From Brachypterus glaber (lineage: Eukaryota > Arthropoda > Insecta > Coleoptera > Kateretidae): 64,000 bases of DNA. Both the position numbers and the translations under genes were made by a program. The notes under the pieces are model-generated. The model made no database searches, was not told where the DNA came from, and saw nothing but the letters and a program-made list of their open reading frames with translations. Each line of letters begins with the position of its first letter. Within the stretch, counting starts at the first letter, position 1. The stretch is taken from NCBI GenBank assembly GCA_958510825.1, contig OY294044.1:84056895-84120894 (forward strand). The letters run 5' to 3'. This document shows positions 10,181-21,820 of this stretch, piece by piece.

Positions 10181-11589
10181 CGTGGTTTTTTGCAAATTTT
10201 AACTTTTTGTTTCCGACCCCTGATTTTTTTTTCATAAATTCTTTAAACACACCATAAAAAGTAATTTAGGCAAATATAAAAGAAAAGAAAAAAGAAATTT
10301 TTTAAATCGAACATTTCGTTTAAAAATTACAAAGCTTATAGTCAGAGGACAGACAGACCGATATTTTTCTAAGACCCAATTTTTTAATATTTTCTCGAAG
10401 TTTCATGGCATTTTATGTCCGAATATGCAAAAAAATGATTTTCCGGTCGACTTCGCCCCTAAAACAATATTGTATTGCAATACAATATCTGAAAACGATT
10501 TTTAGCACAACTTTCAAGTACCCAAGTTTTTTTTATAATTTAATTATTTAGAACTTTGGCATCTTTTTAAGACCAAATTTAAAAAAACCTATCAATGCGT
10601 TTTTGAGAAAAACGATTTTCATTTGTTTTTACAAAAAATATGATATATTTAAAAATTATTTTAGATATTCAGAATTTACGTCAAAAAGTGAAAGTTTTTA
10701 TATACGTTTGAGCTAAATTGCTTTTTAAGGGAGCTAGCGTACTTTTAAAAGGCATTTTTAGAATATTTATCACTTCATATCTCAGTAACGGTTTAACTTA
10801 TTAACATAATATTTTTACTGAACTATAGAACCAATAAATGTAAGCATTTAACGTTTTATTAAAATTAAGTTTTAGACCAGGGGCGTAGATAATGGATGCC
10901 TAATAATTTATATGTAAAACTGTAAGTCCGCCCCTGGTTAAATATTTAATTTTTTTTATGTCATAAAATGATAATTTTTATTGGTTGCATACTACTGCAA
11001 ATACAAGTGAATAATATTCTAAAAATGTCCCTTAAACGTCTTCTAGCTCCCCTAAGAAGCCATTTAACACAAACGTTCATAGAAACTTTTTGTCTCACTT
11101 TTTGAAGTAAAATCCAAAAAATCCAAAAAATCCAAAAAAAAAATTTAAATATGTCACATTTTATTTTTAATAAATGAAAATCGTTTTTCTTAAAAACGCA
11201 TCGATAGATTTTTTTAAATTTGGTCTTAAAAAGTTGCCAAATCTCTAAATAATTGAAATATGAAAAAAGACTTGGGTTATATGAAAGTTAAGCTAAAAAT
11301 CGTTTCCAGTCCGGGGTGAATAAAGCGCTAGAAAAAAATATACGCCCTTTGGCGTTGGAGATAAGCATTTTTGTAATGTAGTGATCATAAATAATAACTT
11401 TATTATATCTAAAATATATATTGAAGTTCGAGTACGTAATACGTATGCATAATAAATTAGAAAAAACGTAAATAAAATGATCGATCCGAACGTTTTTTTT
11501 ATATTTCCTAAATTACTTCTTTAAAAGAATTTATGAAAAAAAAATCAGGAGTGGGAAACAAAAATCAAAATTTGCAAAAAACCACCGTG
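10181..11589. mobile_element. Foldback element with CACGGTG-type end, ~1.4 kb
   Basis: The left arm begins CGTGGTTTTTTGCAAATTTT. The right arm ends with the complement of CACGGTGGTTTTTTGCAAA. Long stretches pair inward, such as 'tttttgagaaaaacgattttcattt' with its complement near 11190. TTTAT flanks both sides (10176-10180 and 11590-11594), a probable 5-bp target duplication; the left terminus has lost two bases. A CACnRTG start plus a 5-bp duplication would fit Transib, but no transposase is present, so the superfamily is tentative. A solo end lies at 36748-36820. Confidence 0.7.
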
Positions 11590-11881
11590 TTTATGGTGGT
11601 AATATGACATATGTGTCATAGAAGTTCAAAAATTTTCGTAGACCAGAAAAATTATGTTTACTCTTTTAAAAACAGAGTGATTTTAGATTCGTTTCACATG
11701 TATCAGGCTCAGTTTATCGAAATTATAAGAAGTATGATTACTACTCATTGCGTAGTTATCTACGTCTAAAAATAGATAGCGACAGGTATACATCAATCTA
11801 ACGACTCTACTTCTGAAGTAAATAAAGTAATTTTTTTCTAAATCAGTGTATAAGGTTGACTTTTGGTATTGAATAATGCAT

Positions 11882-12421
11882 AAGAAAGGACATGGCACAT
11901 ACCTTATGGGAAATGGCCCTCGGTTAAATTACTTTAAATTTTAGTATGTTATAGAGAATGATCTCCTGAAAAAAAGTCTCCATGGGCAAAAAAAAATTTA
12001 TGGTGCCATTTGGCCGCTATGGTCATTTAAAGACCATACAATCTAGATGATTATATAGGTACTTAAATCGTTGTTTATCGGTGTATATGTCTGTTTTTAT
12101 AATTTTAAATGAGTGGTTAATAGTTTATATAATATTTGAAGGCAAGTTAGTGTATGTGGGTATCTTTTATTTACTATTTTTGGGTGTATATGGGCAGTGT
12201 CGGTGCAACCAGGTTTAGGTGTGTGGTATTTAGGCTAAAGGACATGGCACATACCTTATGGGAAATGGCCCTCGGTTAAATTGCTTCAAATTTTAGTATG
12301 TTATAGAGCATGATCTCCTGAAAAAAAGTCTCCATGGGCACAAAAAAATTTATGAAGCAATTTAACCGAGGGCCATTTCCCATAAGGTATGTGCCATGTC
12401 CTTTAGCCTAAATACCACATT
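11882..12421. mobile_element. Palindromic MITE (12222-12421) plus a second partial copy
   Basis: At 12222-12421 the sequence 'gtggtatttaggctaaagg' through 'cctcggttaaattgcttca' is repeated inverted at the right ('tgaagcaatttaaccgagg' to 'cctttagcctaaataccac'). This forms a hairpin of about 200 bp. A direct copy of its left half, with a few changes, starts at 11882 and runs to about 12000, where the two diverge. The unit probably moved as a MITE; no target duplication could be fixed. Confidence 0.7.
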
Positions 12422-12879
12422 TTTTATGGTTTTGCGAGGTTTTTTGCAAATATGCCCAAACCTGTTTACTTTAAGTATTAAAACCCCACACTTATTTAAA
12501 AGAAAATTTAGTTTTCTATTTATTTAAAATAAAAAATATATAGGGTGACTTAAGGGCATTTGAATTTCTTCAATTTGTATTCTGAGACATCTTGTATATT
12601 TTCTTGAGATAATTTTACTTTTAGCCTAAATCTTTAAAATCATAGGGCGGTTTTTTCGTTTAAATCGATAATTCAAGAATTATTGGAGATAGACATGGGT
12701 TGTTGATATTAAAAGATTTGGAATTTGATGCAGTATTTAAAAATTATGAAATATACAGGGTGTTACATTTACGCCCTGTTCTTTTGAAAATATTATCCAG
12801 AGATGCACCTGTTAACCCCCTATAAAATATTAATTTATTATTCCACCAATCTATTTTCTAATCATCGTACAGAGTGATA

Positions 12880-12924
12880 TTGGTAGACTGACAGTTTCGG
12901 GCTGCTGGCCCTCTTCAGTACCAA
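12880..12924 (-). ncRNA. Hammerhead ribozyme, minimal type with short stem III
   Basis: On the minus strand, all conserved core elements occur in order. Stem I strand TTGGTA (12924-12919) is followed by CTGAAGA (12918-12912, matching CUGANGA). Stem II is GGGC-CAGCA-GCCC (12911-12899), then GAAA (12898-12895). Stem III is a 2-bp AC/GT pair around loop TGTCA. GTC with the cleavage-site C is at 12886, and TACCAA (12885-12880) pairs perfectly with the first strand. A very short stem III is the form described in Penelope-like elements and retrozymes, usually active as a dimer. No Penelope reverse transcriptase is visible nearby, so the host element is unidentified. Self-cleavage is inferred from the intact core. 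Confidence 0.8.
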
Positions 12925-13589
12925 GAGTCCCCTATAAAATAATTACTAAAAGTTTTTAAAAATAATTAACAAACAACTAATATTTTACATTGTCAGAAAT
13001 CTAGGACTCTGTAAGCCTTTTAGTGTAATCGCCTTCGCCAAAATTGTAAATAAGCCAAGTAAGAATAAAATATTGCTACCAATATATCAAAAAAATATTA
13101 TTAAAAAATATTAAAATAAATAAAATAGTAAGAAATATTTATATTCTGTAATATTCATGATAATAAACAAATCTTGTTTTACTGTTAAACTTTTAAGACA
13201 GAGCTCCTCAAATACTTACCAAAGGGTCACGTCACGTGATTGATAGCATTGCACTTGCATGATGTAGGTGTAGGTCAAATAGTAAGTAGGTAAGTTCACT
13301 AAGTAGAAGGTTATTTAAGCCAAGAATCGATATTTTGCCAGTGATTGGTTCAGCCTAAATATGCCTCTTTTATTTTACAAATTGTGACGCACTGTGTCTT
13401 AAAAGAGTTGAAAATGTGAACAAAATTATTAAAAGTTGTACATGCCTTTTTTGTGCAAAAATATATTTTTTAACATTTTTTTTTATTTTGCAGCAGAAAG
13501 GGAAGAAAATCAGTTGGCTCAAGAGTAAAGTACATTTATTTGTGGATATTTTTGTACGGGATTTTTTTTATAGTTTTTGATGTAGAATC
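12925..13589. other. AT-rich stretch with no recognised gene
   Basis: Contains 'gtgtaatcgccttcgccaaaattgtaaat' at about 13022-13050, which recalls the end of the SINE body but is too short to call. The rest is AT-rich without supported features. Confidence 0.35.
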
Positions 13590-14020
13590 ACCCTGCACAT
13601 TTTTTAGTTTCTATTTCTGATGCTTGGAACGTGAAGTTCCATCTTGAATTACAATTTTCTCGAAAACTGTTGGCCCTACGCTATTACGTAAAGACTACCT
13701 TTTTTTATGTATTTTAAAATAAGTATTATTATTTTATTGAGAATATATCAAAAAGTCCACAGATAAAAAAGTTTGGGGCAAAATTTTGCACGTCCTTAGT
13801 TAAAATTACAAAAAATATATATAAAAAAAGCCTTTAAGGCATGGTTCCAGAGATATTAAACAAAAACTACTTTATAGATGTACTCTTAGAAAGGTCGTAG
13901 CTCCCTTATGGCTCATTTCCATATATGTATGTAAAGGTTACACGAACTTTTTTTATATTTTTGGACCTAGAATCACCTCTTATAATTTTGTACGATATTT
14001 CTGAATCACCCTGTATAACA
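13590..14020. repeat. Dispersed repeat with 'CACCCTGTATA' motifs
   Basis: 'gaatcaccctgcac' near 13608 and 'gaatcaccctgtataac' near 14003 frame a segment containing 'ttttctcgaaaactgttgg' and 'aaagtttggggcaaaattt'. A divergent copy lies at about 28800-29040, and a shorter one near 35590-35625. Conserved words in the same order suggest an old transposable element; its ends are not defined. Confidence 0.45.
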
Positions 14021-14354
14021 GGAAAAAAAATATTTTTTTTTTAAGTTCCATTTTTTTTGTAAAAATAAATGAGATAAAAATTTAATTTTTTTCCATTTTT
14101 ATACTAAAAAATATCCATTTTTATACTAAAAAATATCCTGAATTAAATGCCACAGGTTTAAAATTCTTAGAAACAAAATAAGTTTGTTGCGATTCCTCAA
14201 AAGTTAGCTAAGTTGGACTTATCACATTTGATCCTCAAATGTTTAAAATATAGTACTGCTTTCCTATTTTGAAAATTTTCAAATTTTTGGAAAGCCTTGT
14301 ATTCGTGCAAAAATTTTTAAATTTTTTTTACGTATTTTTGCGTTTTATAACGAT

Positions 14355-15115
14355 TTATGTCGGTCGGTTGATCGGTCGATCTTTCTGTCCGGGAAATATT
14401 TTAAGCACAATAACTTAAGAACGCTTTAAGCTAAAGTGTTGAAATTTGGCATACAGGTATGTTACCAAAAGTTCTTACACGGGATTGTTTTTGGTGAGCA
14501 TTGGTGTGCGGCAAGGGGGGCAATAAAGATATTTTTTTTTACAAACATTTGAAAATTGCTATATAGGGTTTTTTAAGGTTGCTGAAATCTGATAATAAAA
14601 ACGAATCTGAATCTGATAATTTTTTTTCCTAATTTCACCCTCTGCGGAGCAGGGAGTAGTTTTCGTGAAACACTCCACCCCCGCGGGGGTGAGGGGGTAA
14701 ATATTTTTTTTGGGGTCATCGGGACGAATGCGAATCTGATAATAAATTTTTTCTAATTTAATCCCCTGAGGGGCGGGAGGGGGTAGTTTTCATGAAAATT
14801 GTTACTGAAAGTGACTTTTATAATAAAAGAAATTCTAACTTCACCTTCTGAGGGGCGGGGGTAGTTTTCGTAAAAATTTGTATATTGGGGTTGTTGATGT
14901 TGCTGAAAGTGAATCTGATAATAAAAAAATGTACCTCCACCCCCTGAGGGGCAGGGGGCAGTTTTCTTGAAATTGACCTATTGGGGACCCCAGGATGGGT
15001 AGTTTTCGTGAATTTTGGTATTATGAGGTTTTTGACGTTTCTGAAAGTGAATCTGATAATAAAAATCCAATTCAAGCGCGTAGGTGAAAAATGGGGAGCT
15101 ATTTTATGGGCAGTT
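14355..15115 (+). repeat. Modular C/G-core repeat, copy D
   Basis: The head (14355-14530) has 'gtcggtcggttgatcggtcg', 'acaataacttaagaacgc', 'aaatttggcatacaggtatg', 'gggattgtttttggtgagca' and 'gcaagggggg'. At least five units follow with cores such as CACCCCCGCGGGGGTGAGG and CCCCTGAGGGGCGGGAGG. The tail 'aaaaatggggagctatttta' resembles those of copies A and E. This is the best complete copy on the plus strand. Confidence 0.75.
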
Positions 15116-15834
15116 TTTTTTTCTGTGCTGCTTGTCTGACAACTAGGCCCAATGGACCTTAGCCGTCTAAACTATTTTATTCAATTGAAAAAGTTGCTTA
15201 GGTCGTCATTATCGGTTATCGGGGCAAAGTGATTTAAAGCTGGTTTTTATTTCGGCCTATTCGGAAAAAATTCAATTTTATTTTTTATGCTTTCTACGGA
15301 GAACATGCTTTATGGCCTGTAAATATCATGATAAATTACAAGTAATAAAAAAATTATTTCTCAGAGACTACAGACAGAACGATTTATACAATATTTATTT
15401 TCCTAAAAAGTGGGGAAAAGATACTTTCCGCAAGCATTAGGAATAAAAAAATATACTAGCGTGCGGAAAGAAGGCATACAATAATAATAGTAGACTACGC
15501 ACCGAGTACGCGAACCTAGTTTTTAGTGCACGAGCCTCGTAAAAAAAGTACTCGAAGTGCACTAAAATGGTTTGCGTCTAGGTGCGTATACTATTTTTCC
15601 TACGACTTAACACCTAAACATCCAAAAAACGCAGAAATTATCTTAAAAATAGTTTGTCACTTTGAGGTTATGTTATGTTACAATTTTGCTGATGGCAGAC
15701 ATGTAGAATAAGCTGGGTGGAAAATAGACACTAGCTACTAACTGGGTCGTAGGAAAAATATTAAACACCAAGTACAGAAAAACTACACATCTATTTGTAA
15801 TAACATTTAACACTTTAATTAGTTTATAGTATTA
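15116..15834. other. Intervening DNA with a small inverted-repeat patch
   Basis: At about 15526-15566 'tagtgcacgagcctcgt' and 'actcgaagtgcacta' pair, inside a stretch ending 'ctatttttcctacgac'. The hairpin element at 33465-33620 ends in the same style. The short reading frame at 15526 shows no protein character. Confidence 0.35.
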
Positions 15835-16410
15835 TTAATTTGAGCCATTTCGCCTCAATTACTATTTATATCGTAAATTTCAATAAAAGTTTTTTCCAAA
15901 TTAACTTCTCTACACGTTTTCAACAAAAACGCCTTTTCCAAATTAATTTCTCTACACCATTTTTATTGTTACAGGTGTCTTTGTTTCAATTACCTCGAAA
16001 TGACATATTTTGACATTTGTCATATTTTGATTGATAAAGCCAAATATTGCACAAATTCTTTCAAAACTAATAATTTTCTTTGAAAACGGGATCAGATTAG
16101 ATCCCGAAACGTTAGAAGTTAACTTTTATTCAGTTTTTTGTTCTTTTTTAATTATTTTAACGATTTATCAAGAATTTTATTGAAAATTCTCTATTTAGGC
16201 AAAATTTTTAAACTTTGGTAAGGTATTGACTAATAATATTTTTTAGGTAAAGAAGATATAACAGATAAGTATTATTTTAAACGCAATACCTTACCAGCGC
16301 ATCTAGAAATAGGTGCGCCTGATAAGAACATTTTAATTTTATTTTCTGTTTTAGATTTTTACGATATAAATAGTCATTGAGGCGAAATGGCTCAAATTAA
16401 TAATACTATA
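15835..16410. mobile_element. TIR element, 576 bp
   Basis: Terminal inverted repeats start TATAGTATTATTAATTTGAG and continue through 'ccatttcgcctcaatt.actatttatatcgtaaa'; the right copy is at about 16355-16410. Inside are two direct ~40-bp repeats ('cttttccaaattaa(c/t)ttctctacac', about 15890-15960). There is also a hairpin GGGATCAGATTAGATCCC (16088-16105) followed by gaaac. No transposase; a TA or longer duplication at the ends is unresolved. Confidence 0.75.
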
Positions 16411-16869
16411 AATATATATACGCCTCAAATAAATTATAGATTCTATTTAATTAGTTTGATTAGTCATATTTATCACTAACGGCTAACACTGCTAGATAGA
16501 GTTACTTTAAATTAAATAACGTTAATAACGTTTAAATTAAATAACAAGAACGTCATAATGACGTTATAACGTAATAGTATTATAAATTTTATTGCCAAAA
16601 TTGACAACGCTCCGTAGACGGCTATATCCTGAACGTAAACGAATATTTATTCAGTACGTTAATATCATTACACTCATCACCTAAATTCTTGCCCCCCCCC
16701 CCAAAATTATTCTAACAAATATGTGGATTCAATTATATATTTTATTGAAATGCTTGACCACATGTAAGGTTATTTCCATGGAAGGATAACACGAAGAGAA
16801 ATTAAATTGTATCAATTATTTTTTATTGAAAAAAATCAAAGCCCTCACAAAATGTGAGCAACAAATATG
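16411..16869. other. AT-rich stretch with a poly-C run
   Basis: A run of eleven C residues lies at about 16692. 'aacgtcataatgacgtt' at about 16549-16565 is a short palindrome. No gene is supported. Confidence 0.35.
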
Positions 16870-17251
16870 TCAATAACCAGTATGTCCTCCTCTGTTCTCA
16901 AGCAAAACATTCAACCAATGTCCTTTCATTGAGAAACGAAATTTTAGATAATTTCATTTTTATGAACGATAACACCACTCCCCACGCACAATAAGGGTTA
17001 TCAATTTGCTACAGCAAGGGAATGTTCAAAGAATAAACTGGTCAGCAAATTCACCTGACATAAATCCTTGTGAGTTCGTGTGAAATATGCTTAAGAAGAA
17101 TGAAACAACATATCGCAGAAAGTCCTTAACAGACTTTTTATTGGCATATATAGACGTAAATGTACCATAAGTAGCATCAAAAGAGGCTTTAATAAACTTT
17201 AACGAGATAGAAATGTTAAAAAATACAGTAGTTTCTAAGAGATAGTTAGGG
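16870..17251 (+). pseudogene. Tc1/mariner-type transposase, C-terminal remnant
   Basis: A first frame reads FMNDNTTPHAQ, the block around the second catalytic Asp in Tc1 transposases. After a frameshift the next frame reads VINLLQQGNVQRINWSANSP and then DINPCEF. This contains the SPDLNPIE-like motif with the third acidic residue. The expected Trp after 'CEFV' is a stop codon. A further segment with KKNETTYRRKSLTDFL and an in-frame stop runs to the terminal stop near 17250. The N-terminal DNA-binding part and first catalytic Asp are missing. The DD34-type layout is typical of Tc1/mariner; this copy is inactive. Confidence 0.8.
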
Positions 17252-17766
17252 TACTTAAAACCTTAAATAAACAGGCACGCACATAAACAAAAATAAATCT
17301 ACAGAGCCAAAAAAGCGACCAACATAGCATTGTAGTATTGATCCAGCTTAGTCGAAATCTGCATTGATTGGAATTTTATGCTTACCAGTATTTTTTTATT
17401 CGAGTTTGAATTTGAATTTTAGGACAAATTTTTCCGGTACCAAAAATCGAAAGTCGAGTTTTTTGTAAAATAAATTTTTTTATAGCTCCTTTGTTCATAA
17501 TGATTTTCCCAGGTTTTGGTTTTATTTTTTTTTTTTGCCAAAATTTATTAAAAATGAAAGTTTAATGTTACATGATCAAAAATAAATAATAAATATTTTA
17601 AATATTTTTTTAAAAAATTTCATTGTTTTTGTTATATTCGGAAGAAAAATTTCATGAGTGTAGGTACCTATTTAAACAAAAATTTTAACGTAAGAAAGAA
17701 AAAGTTTTAGTACTTTTTAAATTAAAATTCCATACGATATGAAAAATAAGTAAAAAACTTATTTAA
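17252..17766. other. AT-rich stretch with no recognised feature
   Basis: Follows the dead transposase. Poly-T tracts and unstructured AT-rich sequence; no inverted-repeat end matching the transposase was identified. Confidence 0.35.
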
Positions 17767-17972
17767 AGTCGTGTTAGTGGTGCAGGTCGCTGGCATAACT
17801 TTACACTACGATATTTTAAAATCGCTTTGACATAGAGAGAGATAGAAATTTTGACCAAAAGTTTTTGCCTCGTTGAAAATATTTGGTCAAAAATTTAAGT
17901 CTGTGTCAAAGTGTTCTTGAAATATCGTATTGTAAAGTTATTTTTTAAGCGACCTTCACCATTAATACGACT
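17767..17972. mobile_element. Palindromic MITE, ~206 bp
   Basis: The left arm AGTCGTGTTAGTGGTGCAGG continues through 'tcgctggcataactttacactacgatatttta'. It is matched, inverted, by the right arm ending 'cattaatacgact'. Arms of about 70 bases flank a short centre. No coding. Confidence 0.75.
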
Positions 17973-18178
17973 ATATACACTTATAGCTTGTTGACTGACT
18001 GACATAAATTTTATTTTTGTAGCTTAAATAATAAAGCCAAAAAGCGATTTATCTGTAAGCTGAGATATGCAGTATTAGTAAATAATACAAATTTTTAGTA
18101 AGTTTGAGTTTATGGTACGATTTACCAGAACTAATTAAGAAAATTTATTATCTCTCCAGTGCAAATGTACCTAAAATA

Positions 18179-18722
18179 ACGGCTATAAACCTGCCTTTAC
18201 TTTTCGAACTAACAAAAAAAAATAATTATCACACATACACCGAAAAAAACGTTGGTATTTTTACAAAAAAAATACTAACATTATTGTTGCGATTTTATAT
18301 TGCTATATTGTAAAACCAAAAGTTTAATAAAAACGAAATAGTATTGTGGATTTACTAAATTTTGCGAAAATACTTGAACATTTAACAAAAAAATACAAAT
18401 GTTTTAGCTTTTCATAAAAAACATTTAAAATTACAAAGACGTGTTGTATTATTGTAAAAATGCGAAATAAATTCACAAATTATTATGTAATATCACAGAT
18501 AAATGTGAAATTACAAAAAAATAATTTTTATGAATTTACAAGATTACAACTCAGTTTAGTTAAATTACAAAGTTGATATGTAATATTACTGTGAAAATCG
18601 ATGGCATTAAATAACCAACGATATTGTTAGTAATTTCACAAAACAATTTTTAGAGTGTATACATATAAATGTGATAATTATCTTTTTTACTTCGAAAAGT
18701 AAAGGCCGGTTTATAGCCGGCT
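18179..18722. mobile_element. TIR element, ~544 bp
   Basis: The left end 'cggctataaacctgcctt' followed by 'tacttttcgaac' pairs with the right end 'gaaaagtaaaggccggttt' then 'atagccgg'. Homology extends to 'ataattatcacac'. The centre has repeated 'ttcaca/tgtgaaattaca' words shared with 8180-8340. No open frame of note. Confidence 0.7.
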
Positions 18723-19139
18723 TATTGTCCACCTCTCTGTGAACGATTAATGATTAGGTATATTTACAAACGTACATTCACACTGGAGGGATAATTAATA
18801 TGTACATTAGGAAATTTCCTAGTTAGTTACTTTAATTCTGAGCATAAACTCAAAATAAACCGGCCATACCTAATTACTAAATGGAGTGATATTATGTATT
18901 AGTATTTTAACCCTAAGGACACACGTGGCACTTAGAATACAAGTACACACGTGGGGTGTCGATATACCCCCAATTAATTATTTAGTTTTACTGTGAAAAA
19001 TAATACTTTAATTAACTCCTAATTCGCTTTCCCATTTTAAAAATTTTCACAATTTTAGGAACGCCTTGTACAAAAATTTAAAAAAATCCATATTTTTGCA
19101 TTTTATGTCGATATAAATCAATTTCGAGACAAAAAAAAT
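18723..19139. other. Intervening AT-rich DNA
   Basis: 'ggacacacgtggcact' and 'gtacacacgtggggtg' (about 18918-18958) form a short direct repeat. No gene is supported. Confidence 0.35.
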
Positions 19140-19297
19140 TATCGTCCGGTCGGTAGCTCGGTCGTTGTATTTGGGAAATTTTGTTTGTACTATAACTTAA
19201 GATCGCTAGAGCTAGAGACTTCTAATTTGGCTTACAGGTATGCTAAACAAAAGTTCTCGCTCGGGATTGTTTTTGGTGAACATTGGTGTGCGGCAAG

Positions 19298-19449
19298 GGG
19301 AACGTTCAAGTATTACGTAACGCAAATTTTGATCAGTTTGGACCCCCACCCATCCCTGTAACGCTATTTCCTATACCATTGACATGGGCGTAACACTCTA
19401 GAATGACCCCCACCCCCCTAGGAGCGTTACGTAATACTTGAACGTTCCC
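19298..19449. mobile_element. MITE, 152 bp, 'GGGAACGTTCAAG' termini (copy 1)
   Basis: The inverted termini GGGAACGTTCAAGTATTACG and 'taacgc' are matched by their complement at 19424-19449. The centre carries 'gacccccaccca' and 'tgacccccacccccc' blocks. A related copy is at 30148-30299, and elements with the same tips lie at 19652-19890. It is inserted in the head of modular repeat copy E. The target duplication is short (AAG or CAAG) and ambiguous. Confidence 0.8.
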
Positions 19450-19651
19450 AAGGGGGACAAATGGGGAAAAATACATTTCTTTTACAAAAAATTAAAAATT
19501 GATATATAGGGGATTTCAAGGTTGCTGAATTTGAATCTGATAATAAAAATGTTCTAATATCAATATTTTCGTCAAAATTGGTATATACGTGTTTTTGGGG
19601 TAGACGAATCCGAATCTCATAATAATTTTTTTTTATAACTTTACCCACTAA

Positions 19652-19890
19652 GTGAATGTTGAACTATTACGTAACGCAAATTGTACCAAAATTCATACAC
19701 TTCATACACCGTTTCTAGCGTTATTAAAGGCTGTAGAGATTTTATATTTTGCCTAGCCCCACTAACACACCCCCTGTTTGGAGGGGTAGCCGAAACATGA
19801 AATCTCTATAGCCTTTAATAAAGCGAGAAACGGGGTATGAAGTGTATGAAATTTGGTACAATTTGTGTTACGTAATACTTGAACGTTCCC
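19652..19890. mobile_element. MITE with the same tips, longer arms (copy 2)
   Basis: Tips 'gaatgttgaactattacgtaac' and 'gttacgtaatacttgaacgttccc' match the family at 19298. The arms continue with 'aaattgtaccaaaattcat' and 'acacttcatacaccgtttct'. The centre has 'ctagccccactaacacacccc'. TAAG on both sides is a possible 4-bp target duplication. It is inserted in a core unit of the modular repeat. Confidence 0.75.
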
Positions 19891-20365
19891 TAAGGGGTGG
19901 GCCGTAGTTTTCGTGAAATTATTATATTGGGGTTTTAGAGGTTGCGAAATTGAATCTAATAACAAACACATACTCCACCCATTCCACCCCCTGAAGGGCG
20001 AAGGGTAGTTTTCGTGAAAATTGGTATATTGGGGTTTTGCTGATATTCAATCTAATAATAAAAAATTTCTAACTCCACCCCTGGAGGGACGGAGGGTAGT
20101 TTTCGTGAAAATTTGTATGTTGGGGTCTTTGAGGTTGCTGAAAGTGAATCTGATAATAAAAATATCTAACTCCACCCCCTGAGGGGCGGGGGCAGTTTTC
20201 TTGAAAATGACATACTGGGATTTTTGAGATAGCTAAAACTAAATCTTAAAATAATTTTTTTCTAAATCTACCCCTGAGGAAGGAGTAGTTTAAGTGGGTT
20301 TTTAAGATTGCTGAGAGTGAATCTGATAATAAAAAATGGGAAAGCTCTTTTACTGGGCAGTGTAT

Positions 20366-21620
20366 TTTTTATCGCTTGGGTATCTGCTAACAGAAATAAT
20401 AGTGACACTAGTAGGTATCCACGTTGGTGTCTGCTAAAAAAATCATCAGATAACTCTTGAGTACAATGCACTGAACGGAAGCTTACAGTTTAATGGGGAT
20501 CCAGCGGACCCCACTTGTGTTTTCCAGGGTAATAATTAAAAACCCACGTCTGTGAGAAAATGTCTCATTCAATATACTACAAATACGACATTTTCGTTAC
20601 ATCGTGCAGTGTACGCTTATCAAATGCTTACATGCCTGTTAGTTCCCATTTAATCTACACGCTCCTACAAATTTAAGAAGATCCTATTACAGGATATGGC
20701 GGAAGACTGGTAAATTGAAAGGCATAATAAACGGGACTCGTTTTGCATCTATAGAGTCCGGACTAGTCCCTTTTAGCATGTGGTCAGATTTAGTATAGGC
20801 CTTTCAAAGAACAGGACTAAAATTAAGACATTAATTTCACAAATAAGGTTTCTTATGCCAAAATCTCGGAATTACGAAATATTCGAACCCCGACGACCTT
20901 TAACCCATAACACTAGTTACACGGGTTTTGAACGTGCTTCTTTTAAAATTTTTTATAAGGATCATTTCATTTAATAAAACTCTACAAAGTTTTTCTTGTC
21001 TACGATGGAACAAAAAATAAAATATGTATGTGTGTGTGAGTTATAGACCCGGTTCCGATTGGTTAAAATGCAATTTTTGACATTTTTAATGCTTTTTTTG
21101 ATCCGAAAATTCTCGGTTATTAATAATGACATCGATATGGGCTTTTTACCATTGTTTCGATAAATAGTTGATGTAGTGCCTAACGTCGCTCCTTTTTTAT
21201 TTTTTTTTACTTGTATATTTGAAAAGGACGATTTTAGGCACTCAAGCAACTCTTTAACTCTACAATAAAAAAAATTACATGCGTGGGCACCCTGATGCAT
21301 AATTAGGTTTAAAAATCTACATAAGTTTAGCAACACAAAAGTTCAGTTAACAAATTCAATTAGACCTGATTTTAATTAAAACTTTCTAATAATTATAATT
21401 ATTAGGGCCTGGGAGAAACTAGTGTATCTATAGGAAATGGAGTTAAACCACAATGTAGGGTAAAAGGGGGAGTTATTGGACATTTAAGGATTTGACTTTA
21501 CTTATTTAATTATAACCGTTATGTTTTTTATTTAATTTAATTTTGTAATTATTATAAAATACTGTGAGTAGTTCTGTAATGTCCAGACCTTCCTATATAA
21601 AGATCCATCTTCCGTTTTCT
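20366..21620. other. Intervening DNA with a weak inverted repeat
   Basis: 'ttgaaaggcataataaacgg' near 20715 and 'ataggcctttcaa' near 20797 form a weak ~90-bp hairpin region. 'atggggatccagcggacccc' at about 20493 is a short palindrome. Open frames at 20780 and 21336 show no recognisable protein. Confidence 0.35.
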
Positions 21621-21787
21621 TTAACACGTTCGCTGCGGCCTATATAAATAGACGGTTATCCCAGGTGCCGGACTATTTTTTTGCAAGCTTACTCAAGTTT
21701 ACAGTGAGCCCGCCAGGCTGGCTCTCGGCATTGAATATGAGTAGGGCAAGAACTCGCCGGGTAGTTTGTCGACAGCGACCCTGTTAA
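21621..21787. mobile_element. piggyBac-type MITE flanked by TTAA
   Basis: TTAA at 21621-21624 and 21784-21787 flank ends reading CACGTTCGCTG and, inverted from the right, CAGGGTCGCTG. The TTAA target and the CACGTTC(G/A)CTG tip match the better-preserved MITE at 60091-60250. No coding. The interior is unusually GC-rich for the window. Confidence 0.65.
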
Positions 21788-21820
21788 TTTTGTTTATCTA
21801 AATTTTGCTGGGGAACAATA

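Larger units (their letters stand above)
19140..20365 (+). repeat. Modular C/G-core repeat, copy E, interrupted by two MITEs
   Basis: The head (19140-19297) has 'cgtccggtcggtagctcggtc', 'ctataacttaagatcgc' and 'gggattgtttttggtgaaca', and breaks at 'cggcaag'. It resumes at 19450 with 'aagggggacaaatgggg'. Units follow to about 20365, with cores such as CCCCTGAGGGGCGGGGG. A second MITE sits at 19652-19890 inside a unit. The tail is 'aaaaaatgggaaagctctt'. The nested insertions show this repeat was present before the MITEs moved. Confidence 0.75.

Noticed and set aside
16080..16130. Second hammerhead ribozyme near a GGGATC...GATCCC hairpin followed by GAAAC
   Set aside because: The CUGANGA core is missing (TTGAAAA instead) and no stem I partner is evident.
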